From the NCBI GenBank assembly GCA_963803245.1, contig CAWDLI010000001.1:1-64000 (forward strand): a DNA stretch of 64,000 bases, written 5' to 3'. The notes below the pieces were generated by a model. That model was not told where the DNA came from, ran no database searches, and saw only the letters and a program-made list of their open reading frames with translations. Position 1 is the first letter of the stretch; the number at the start of each line of letters is the position of its first letter. The stretch is from JACVRW01 sp963803245 (GTDB lineage Bacteria; Actinomycetota; Thermoleophilia; Solirubrobacterales; Thermoleophilaceae). Positions 58,114 to 64,000 of this stretch are shown here, piece after piece. The position numbers and the translations under genes were made by a program.

Positions 58114-59680
58114 GCCGCTCGTGGTCGCGCGGGACTTCTCCTACGCCTATCCGGAGAGGGACGAGCCGGCGCTCCGTGACGTGAGCCTGTCGCTCGAGCC
58201 CGGGACCTTCACGGTGCTGGCGGGGCTCTCGGGATCCGGCAAGTCCACGCTCCTCAGGGCGCTGTGCGGCCTCGTGCCCCACTTCCACGGGGGCCAGGTC
58301 GAGGGCGAGCTCACGGTCGCCGGGCTGAGCGTGCGCGAGCACGGACCGGGCGACCTGGCCGCCGTGTGCGGCACGGTCCTGCAGGACCCCGAGTCCCAGG
58401 TGGTGATGGGCGGCGTGCGCGCCGAGCTGGAGCTGCCGCTGGAACACGGCGGCGAGACCGCGGCGTCGATAGCCAGGGCCGTGGAGGAGACGGCGCTCGC
58501 GCTCGGCGTGGGCGACCTCCTCGAGCGGCGCACGGACACGCTGTCCGGCGGCGAGCTCCAGCGGGTGGCGATCGCGGCGGCGATGACACGCCGCCCCGCG
58601 CTGCTCCTGCTCGACGAGCCCACGTCCCAGCTCGATCCGGTAGCGGGCGACGAGCTCGTGTGGCTCCTGCGGCGGCTCAACGAGGACTGGGGCACGGCCG
58701 TGGTGATGGCCGAGCACAGGCTCGAGCGCTGCCTGCCGGCCGCCGACCGGGTTCTGGCGCTGGTGGACTCGCGCGTGGCCTGCGACGCCTCGCCGCGCGA
58801 GTTTCTGGCATGGGCCGCCGACGCCGCGCCGGGACTGGCCACGCCGGCTGCGCGGCTCTTCTCGCTGGCCGGGCTCGGCCCGCTGCCCACCTCGGTGCGC
58901 GAGGCGCGCGCGGGACTCCGCGATGCGGCGCTCACGCCCGCCGCGGTGCCGGCAACGGCGCCCCGGCGGGGCGAGTCGGCGGCGGCACTCGAGGTGCGCG
59001 ACCTCTGGCTCGAGATCCACGAGGGGCCGACGGTCCTGCGCGGCCTCGACCTCAGCCTGGTGGCGGGCGAGCGCGTGGCTCTCATGGGGCGCAACGGCGC
59101 CGGCAAGAGCACGCTGCTGAGGCTCCTGAAGGGCCTGATCGAGCCCACCCGCGGCCGCGTGGAGCGGGGCGGTGAGGTGGCCCTGCTGCTCCAGAACCCC
59201 GGCGACTACCTCCTCCACGATCACGCCGAGGAGGAGGCCGGCCCGGACGCCCTTCGTCGCGCGGGGCTCGAGGGGCGCGGGCGGGCCAATCCGCGCGACC
59301 TCTCCGGCGGCGAGCGCCAGCGGCTGGCGCTCGAGGTGGTGCTGTCCGGGCGGCCCGGCGCGGCCGTGCTCCTCGACGAGCCCACGCGCGGCATGGATCG
59401 CCCGCACAAGGATGCGCTCGCGGCGCGCTGCTCCGAGCTGGCGGCGGGCGGCGCGGCCGTGGTGGTGGCCACGCACGACACCGAGTTCGCGGCCACCTTC
59501 GCCGACCGTGTGGTGCTGCTCGGCCCCGGGTTGGTGATCGCCGACGCATCGCCCGGCGAGGTGCTCGGCGGGGGCTGGCACTTCTCGACCGACGTGGCCC
59601 GCATCACCGACGGCTCGGCGCTCACGCCGGAGGAGGGAGCCGGTCTGCTGCGCGACCGGCTCGAGGAGGCGCTGGTATGA
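58106..59680 (+). CDS. fused double ATPase of an ECF transporter (EcfA1-EcfA2)
   Basis: A 524-residue protein with two complete ABC ATPase domains. First half: Walker A GLSGSGKSTLLRALCGLVP, Q-loop LQDPESQVVM, signature LSGGELQRVAIAAAM, Walker B ALLLLDEPTSQLD. Second half: Walker A GRNGAGKSTLLRLLKG, signature LSGGERQRLALEVV, Walker B AVLLDEPTRGMD, and switch His in VVVATHDTEF. Usually two proteins form this pair; here they are fused. The GTG start lies in the upstream gene end. Confidence 0.92.
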   Translation: MPEPLVVARDFSYAYPERDEPALRDVSLSLEPGTFTVLAGLSGSGKSTLLRALCGLVPHFHGGQVEGELTVAGLSVREHGPGDLAAVCGTVLQDPESQVVMGGVRAELELPLEHGGETAASIARAVEETALALGVGDLLERRTDTLSGGELQRVAIAAAMTRRPALLLLDEPTSQLDPVAGDELVWLLRRLNEDWGTAVVMAEHRLERCLPAADRVLALVDSRVACDASPREFLAWAADAAPGLATPAARLFSLAGLGPLPTSVREARAGLRDAALTPAAVPATAPRRGESAAALEVRDLWLEIHEGPTVLRGLDLSLVAGERVALMGRNGAGKSTLLRLLKGLIEPTRGRVERGGEVALLLQNPGDYLLHDHAEEEAGPDALRRAGLEGRGRANPRDLSGGERQRLALEVVLSGRPGAAVLLDEPTRGMDRPHKDALAARCSELAAGGAAVVVATHDTEFAATFADRVVLLGPGLVIADASPGEVLGGGWHFSTDVARITDGSALTPEEGAGLLRDRLEEALV

Positions 59681-61554
59681 GCTGGGCGCTCTCGTCGTTC
59701 GCGCTGCTGGCGCTCGCCGTGGCGGCGGGGCTTGCATGGTACGAGCGCGAGCGCCCGTCGTCGCGCGTGCTTGCGCTCGTGGCCGCGCTGGTGGCGCTGG
59801 CGGTCGTGGGCCGGCTCGCCTTCGCGGCGATCCCGAACGTCAAGCCCACCACCGACATCGTGCTCTTCGCCGGGTATGCGCTTGGCGCCGCGCCCGGCTT
59901 CGCGGTCGGTGCGATCACGGCGCTGGTGTCGAACGTGTTCCTCTCCCAGGGACCGTGGACGGTGTGGCAGATGGCCGCCTGGGGCACGGTGGGCGTGGGC
60001 GGGGCCCTGTTCGCCCGGGCGATGCGGGGGCGCGAGCCGAGCCGGCTCTCGCTCGCCCTCGTCTGCGGCGCGGCCGGGCTTGCCTTCGGCGCCTGGATGG
60101 ACCTCTACCAGTGGACGCTCGCCGCGCGCCAGGACCTCGACTCGTACATCGCCATCTCGGTCAGCTCACTGCCGTACAACCTCGCGCACGCGATCGGAAA
60201 CGTGGGCTTCTCGCTCCTGCTCGGTCCGGCCTTCATCCGCGCCCTCGCCCGCTACCGGCGCCGCTTCGAGGTCCGCTGGGCGGCGCCCTCCGGCGCCACC
60301 GCCGCGCTGCTCGTGATGCTCCTGGTGGCGGGCATGGCAGTGGCCGCGCCGGCCCATGCCGCCTCACCCGCCGACAGAGCCGAGCGCTACCTGCGCGGAG
60401 CCCAGAACCGCGACGGCGGCTTCGGCGGCGCACCGGGACAGAGCTCGGGCGTGCTCTTCAGCGGCTGGGCCGCGCTCGGCCTGGCCTCCGCGGGGCACAA
60501 TCCGGGCGACGTGAGCCGCCATGGGCGCTCGCTCGCCGCCTACGTGGCGCGCGCGGGGCGCAGCGAGCGCGACATCGGCGAGGTGGAGCGCACGGTGATG
60601 GTGCTCCGGGCGGCGGGGCGCTCGGCCCGGCTCGGTGGACGCGACCTGATCGGTGAGATCACCGCGCGCCGCCGGCGTGACGGCTCGATCGCGAACTACG
60701 TGAGCTACACGGCCTTCGGGATCCTGGCGCTGCGGTCCGTGGGGCAGAGCGCCGGCGCGTCCACCGTCGGCTGGCTCGCGGGCTCGCAGAACTCCGACGG
60801 CGGGTTCGGCGTGGCGCGCTCGACCCAGAGCGACACCGACATGACCGGAGCCGCCCTACAGGCGCTGGCGGTCACCGGGAGGGCGCGCGGACGGGTGGCG
60901 CGGCGGGCGGTGGCCTACCTGCGCAGGCAGCAGAACCGCGACGGCGGCTTCGGCCAGATGGACGGACGCGAGTCCAACTCCCAGTCCACCTCCTACGCGG
61001 TCCAGGGGCTCGCGGCCGTTCACGCCGCGCCCGGCGCCGTCGCGCGCGCATTGACCTATATCCGCCGCCGCCAGCGCGGCGACGGCAGCGTGGCCTACTC
61101 GGCGTCGAGCACGCAGACCCCGGTGTGGGTCACCGCGCAGGCTCTGATGGCCCTCCGGCGCGCGCCGCTCCCGGTCGCGTCCGTTCCGCGTGCCCCGAAG
61201 CCCAAGCCGGCCGCCGACCCTTCCGAGTCTGCCGCGAAGCCCAAGGCGGACGCCAAGAAGGAGGCGGCCGGCGCCGAACCGGCCACCGAGAGGCCGAAGG
61301 CCCCCGAAACGCCGGCGGCGGGCGGAAGCGACGCACCGGGCTCGGGCCAGGCCGGCGCCGAGAGCTCGTCCGAGCCCGGGAAGCCCACCGGCCTGGTGGT
61401 CGACCAAGAGGGCGGGGGCTCGGAGAGCGGCTCCGACGACGGCGGCGGAGTGCCGCCATGGGTGATGATCCTGGCGGCCACGGCGGTGCTCGCGGCGCTC
61501 GTTCCGTTCCGCCGGCGGCTGCTGAGACTCGCTCGCCGGCCCTCGACTGATTGA
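59677..61554 (+). CDS. ECF substrate-binding (S) component fused to an extracellular prenyltransferase-type alpha/alpha-toroid
   Basis: A 625-residue fusion. Residues 1-225 form an ECF S component with about seven helices and the signature AAIPNVKPTTDIVLFAGYAL, GFAVGAITALVSNVFLSQGP. Residues about 230-480 are squalene-cyclase/prenyltransferase-like repeats: YLRGAQNRDGGFGG (near 238), WLAGSQNSDGGFGV (near 365), YLRRQQNRDGGFGQ (near 413), YIRRRQRGDGSVAY (near 461). A Pro/Ala/Glu-rich linker, a last membrane helix (MILAATAVLAALVPF) and a basic tail follow. The toroid should face outward. With DUF4430 it mirrors the two domains of transcobalamin. Confidence 0.87.
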   Translation: MSWALSSFALLALAVAAGLAWYERERPSSRVLALVAALVALAVVGRLAFAAIPNVKPTTDIVLFAGYALGAAPGFAVGAITALVSNVFLSQGPWTVWQMAAWGTVGVGGALFARAMRGREPSRLSLALVCGAAGLAFGAWMDLYQWTLAARQDLDSYIAISVSSLPYNLAHAIGNVGFSLLLGPAFIRALARYRRRFEVRWAAPSGATAALLVMLLVAGMAVAAPAHAASPADRAERYLRGAQNRDGGFGGAPGQSSGVLFSGWAALGLASAGHNPGDVSRHGRSLAAYVARAGRSERDIGEVERTVMVLRAAGRSARLGGRDLIGEITARRRRDGSIANYVSYTAFGILALRSVGQSAGASTVGWLAGSQNSDGGFGVARSTQSDTDMTGAALQALAVTGRARGRVARRAVAYLRRQQNRDGGFGQMDGRESNSQSTSYAVQGLAAVHAAPGAVARALTYIRRRQRGDGSVAYSASSTQTPVWVTAQALMALRRAPLPVASVPRAPKPKPAADPSESAAKPKADAKKEAAGAEPATERPKAPETPAAGGSDAPGSGQAGAESSSEPGKPTGLVVDQEGGGSESGSDDGGGVPPWVMILAATAVLAALVPFRRRLLRLARRPSTD

Positions 61555-61562
61555 GTACCCGC

Positions 61563-62312
61563 ATGGCCGACCTGGCGGCCCATGCCGAGCGCCTCCGCAC
61601 CCTGCTGCTCGCCGACGAGCTGCTCGTGCTCGCCAACGTCTGGGACGTGGCGTCCGCGCGACTCGTGGCCGGGCTGGGCCATCCAGCGCTTGCCACGGCC
61701 AGCGCGGCCATCACCGCCTCGCTCGGCCACCCGGACGACGACACGATCCCGCCGGACGAGATGTTCGCCGCCGTGCGCCGCATCACCGCCGCCGTGGAGG
61801 TGCCGGTCACCGCCGACGTGGAGGCGGGCTACCGGCTCGAGCCCGTGGACCTGGTGGGGCGGCTGCTCGGCGCCGGCGCGGTCGGGATGAACCTGGAGGA
61901 CACCGACCACCACGGCGACGCCGAGTTCGTGGACGCGGAGGCCCAGGCGCGCCGGCTGCGGACGGTCAAGGACGCGGCGGGGGCGGCCGCGGTGGACGTG
62001 GTGCTGAACGCGCGCGTGGACACGCCAGACCTGGTGGACGCGCTCCGGCGCGCGCGCCTCTACGTCGAGGCCGGCGCGGACTGCGTCTATCCGATCAACC
62101 TCGCCGAGCCCGACGACATCCGCGCCTTCGTGTCGGAGCTGGGCGCGCCTGTGAACGTGCTGGTGCGCCCCGGCTCGCCGACGCTGGCCGAGCTTCAGTC
62201 CTGGGGGGTGGCGCGAGTAAGCCTGGGGCCAGGCCTGCAGCGCGTGGCGCTCGCCGCGGCGGAGCGCTTCGTCTCCCGCATCGATCCGGACGAGCCGGTC
62301 TACCGCCGCTAG
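61563..62312 (+). CDS. isocitrate lyase/PEP phosphomutase family protein
   Basis: A 249-residue ICL/PEPM-superfamily barrel enzyme. It has ELLVLANVWDVASARLVAGL, the metal and substrate strands PVTADVEAGYRLEPVDLVGR, AVGMNLEDTDHHGDAEF, and VVLNARVDTPDLVDALRRAR. It probably cleaves or rearranges a 2-oxoacid-type substrate; the usual Cys-containing loop of isocitrate lyase is absent, so the exact reaction is open. ATG at 61563 is my start; a TTG at 61551 overlaps the transporter stop. Confidence 0.83.
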   Translation: MADLAAHAERLRTLLLADELLVLANVWDVASARLVAGLGHPALATASAAITASLGHPDDDTIPPDEMFAAVRRITAAVEVPVTADVEAGYRLEPVDLVGRLLGAGAVGMNLEDTDHHGDAEFVDAEAQARRLRTVKDAAGAAAVDVVLNARVDTPDLVDALRRARLYVEAGADCVYPINLAEPDDIRAFVSELGAPVNVLVRPGSPTLAELQSWGVARVSLGPGLQRVALAAAERFVSRIDPDEPVYRR

Positions 62313-63136
62313 CGCAGCGCCCGGGCGATCAGCCTGTCCATCACCCGGTCCGGCACCCGCTTGGCGACCGCCCAGCGCGACTTGGCGTCGCGCCCGACGA
62401 GATATCGCGTCTTGGGGCGGTCCGCCGTCATCGCGGTGCCGATCACCTCGGCCACCGCGCTCGGCTCGAGCCCGGTGCGCTCGGCGATCCTCACCGACTG
62501 GGTGCGGATCGAATCTCGCAGTCGTCCGTAAAGCCGCTCCATCTCGGGCGGCATCGAGGCCGACATCTCGTCGGCCACGGCCGTTCCCTTGCGCCAGATC
62601 GGCGTCTTCACGCCGCCGGGCTCGATCACGATCACCTCGATGCCCTGCCCGCGCAGCTCTCGGCGGAGCGTGTCGCTCACGCCCTCGAGCCCGAACTTCG
62701 ACGCGTGGTAGGCGCCGGTGAAGGGGAACGCTATGCGGCCTCCGATCGACGTCACGTTGAGGATCCGCCCTCCGCCCCGTCGAACCGCCGGCAGCAGGGC
62801 CTGTGTGACGGCCACCTGGCCGATCAGGTTGATCTCGATCTGCTGGCGAAAGTTCTCGATCGGCAGGAACTCGAGCGGGCCGGCCACCGCCACGCCCGCG
62901 TTGTTCACGAGGCCTGCGAGCGGCTGGTCGGCGAACCGCGCGCGCAGCGCCTCGATGTGGGCCGAGTCCGTCACGTCGAGCCTGACCGTGTCGAGCCCGG
63001 CGGCCTTCAGCCGATCGTCGTCCTCGTCGTTCCGGACGCCGCCCACGACGCCGAATCCGAGACCGGCGAGGTGCAGGGCGGCGGCTTCCCCGATTCCGGT
63101 CGAGGCGCCGGTCACGACCACGGTTCCGCTCGCCAT
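62309..63136 (-). CDS. short-chain dehydrogenase/reductase
   Basis: A 275-residue classical SDR. Cofactor motif VVVTGASTGIGEAAALHLAG, structural NNAGVAVAGP, catalytic Ser in ILNVTSIGGRIAF and Tyr-Lys in TGAYHASKFGLEGVSD, and the PGGVKTP loop are intact. It reduces or oxidises an alcohol/ketone; the substrate is unknown. AAAAGGAGACC precedes the ATG at 63136. It is divergent from the nitroreductase and converges with the ICL-family gene. Confidence 0.88.
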   Translation of the reverse strand: MASGTVVVTGASTGIGEAAALHLAGLGFGVVGGVRNDEDDDRLKAAGLDTVRLDVTDSAHIEALRARFADQPLAGLVNNAGVAVAGPLEFLPIENFRQQIEINLIGQVAVTQALLPAVRRGGGRILNVTSIGGRIAFPFTGAYHASKFGLEGVSDTLRRELRGQGIEVIVIEPGGVKTPIWRKGTAVADEMSASMPPEMERLYGRLRDSIRTQSVRIAERTGLEPSAVAEVIGTAMTADRPKTRYLVGRDAKSRWAVAKRVPDRVMDRLIARALR

Positions 63137-63191
63137 CGGTCTCCTTTTCGGTTGCGGGTCCGCCAGCAACCTATCCGGTAGCGTCGATGCG

Positions 63192-63701
63192 GTGGAAATC
63201 GAAGAGGCGATTCGCACCCGGCGCACCCACAAGGCCTACGGGCCGGACCCGGTGGACCGGGACACGCTCGAGCAGCTGCTCGAGCTGGCGCGCTGGGCGC
63301 CGAACCACCACCTCACGAATCCATGGCGCTTCCGCGTGCTCGGCCCTGAGGCGCTCGAGCGCCTGAAGGCGGCGGCCGGGCCTGAGGCGGCGGGAAAGCT
63401 CGATCGCGCTCCCACGCTCGTGGTCGCCTCCGCCACGCAGTCCGGCGACCCCGTTCAGGACGACGAGGACCTCTGCGCCGCCGCGGTGGCCACCTACGTC
63501 GTGCTCCTCGGCGCCCACGCGCGGGGGCTGGCCGGCTACTGGCGCACCCCGGCCGTGCTGCGCTCCGCGGAGGGCCGCGCGGCCGTGGGCATCGAGGACG
63601 GGGAGCGGGTGCTCGGGTTGATCCATCTGGGCACGCCGCGGCAGGAGAAGGAGCCGCCTGAGCGCCTGGCTCCCGGCGAGTTCGTAACGTTCCTGCCGTG
63701 A
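63192..63701 (+). CDS. nitroreductase-family FMN oxidoreductase
   Basis: A 169-residue nitroreductase: IEEAIRTRRTHKAYGPDPVD at the FMN-binding N-terminus, QLLELARWAPNHHLTNPWRF, and at the C-terminus GLAGYWRTPAVLRS with LGLIHLGTPRQEKEPPERL. It is shorter than many family members, but typical of the small group. It reduces nitro compounds or enones with NAD(P)H. GTG start; its stop overlaps the next start (GTGA). Confidence 0.83.
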   Translation: MEIEEAIRTRRTHKAYGPDPVDRDTLEQLLELARWAPNHHLTNPWRFRVLGPEALERLKAAAGPEAAGKLDRAPTLVVASATQSGDPVQDDEDLCAAAVATYVVLLGAHARGLAGYWRTPAVLRSAEGRAAVGIEDGERVLGLIHLGTPRQEKEPPERLAPGEFVTFLP

Positions 63702-64000
63702 TCCCGCGCGCGGACGCCCTGGCGGCCCTGGAGCGCGACTCCTACGACCTGGTCGTGGTCGGCGGGGGGATCACCGGTGCCGGCGTGGCCCTCGACGCCG
63801 CCTCGCGCGGGTACAGCGTGGCGCTCGTCGAGCGGAGCGACTTCGCGTCGGGCACGTCGAGCCGCTCGTCGAAGCTGATCCACGGCGGCCTGCGCTACCT
63901 GCAGAACTTCGACCTCGGCCTCGTGCGCGAGGCGCTGCTCGAGCGCTCGCAGCTCGTGAAGCTGGCCCCGCACCTGGTCAGGCCGCTGCCGTTCCTCGTC
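63698..64000 (+). CDS. glpD: glycerol-3-phosphate dehydrogenase (N-terminal part, partial)
   Basis: The first 101 codons; the gene runs off the right edge. The FAD-binding fold LVVVGGGITGAGVALDAASR is followed by VALVERSDFASGTSSRSSKL and IHGGLRYLQNFDLGLVREAL, the standard GlpD start. It oxidises glycerol-3-phosphate at the membrane. GTG start overlapping the nitroreductase stop. Confidence 0.87.
   Translation, partial: MIPRADALAALERDSYDLVVVGGGITGAGVALDAASRGYSVALVERSDFASGTSSRSSKLIHGGLRYLQNFDLGLVREALLERSQLVKLAPHLVRPLPFLV

Overview
The window is high-GC, gene-dense DNA (mostly G+C-rich third positions, GTG/TTG starts, many 4-base ATGA/GTGA overlaps) that looks like an actinobacterium of the Thermoleophilia/Solirubrobacterales type. 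That placement is inferred from the style of secreted proteins, the mix of acyl-CoA enzymes, ECF sigma factors and M28 peptidases, and the lack of mobile DNA; no rRNA or marker tree is available here. Seven tRNA genes are present (three Leu, Trp, Gly, Pro, Glu). I saw no CRISPR array, prophage or insertion sequence, and no gap over about 300 bases without a feature.

0-15 kb: short-chain acyl-CoA and ketone-body metabolism (end of an HMG-CoA lyase, enoyl-CoA hydratase, 3-hydroxybutyryl-CoA dehydrogenase, biotin-dependent carboxylase beta subunit, acetoacetyl-CoA synthetase), two transporters, two M28 peptidases, a large PQQ-type sugar dehydrogenase lipoprotein and a membrane protein fused to a GIY-YIG-like domain. 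15-34 kb: tRNAs and many exported proteins, among them beta-propellers, a heparanase-like GH79, a beta-helix lipoprotein and a second PQQ dehydrogenase. 34-48 kb: GH15 glucoamylase, a MetE-like protein with a TetR-type operator and TetR gene, histidine phosphatase, Fur, superoxide dismutase beside a tRNA-Leu, a fatty acid hydroxylase, a HIRAN protein and two ECF sigma-factor operons. 48-54 kb: several SnoaL/NTF2-like proteins, a disulfide oxidoreductase and a small gene whose start codon lies in a perfect SOS (LexA) box.

55.1-61.6 kb is the most striking region. A cobalamin riboswitch is followed by five overlapping genes: two exported proteins with DUF4430 (transcobalamin C-terminal-like) domains, an EcfT/CbiQ permease, a fused double EcfA ATPase, and an ECF substrate-binding membrane component fused to an extracellular alpha/alpha-toroid of prenyltransferase-type repeats. 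The two soluble folds are those that make up animal intrinsic factor and transcobalamin, so I read this as a B12 capture-and-import system in which the two transcobalamin-like halves are carried on separate polypeptides. The last 2.5 kb hold an isocitrate lyase/PEP mutase-family enzyme, an SDR, a nitroreductase and the start of glpD.

Several genes (near 17.6-23.1, 37.8-39.3, 41.66 and 47.38 kb) are broken only by single-base indels, and one also has an in-frame stop, while the protein sequence on both sides is well conserved. One of them is superoxide dismutase. This suggests sequence or assembly errors as much as true pseudogenes, and these genes are described as such.
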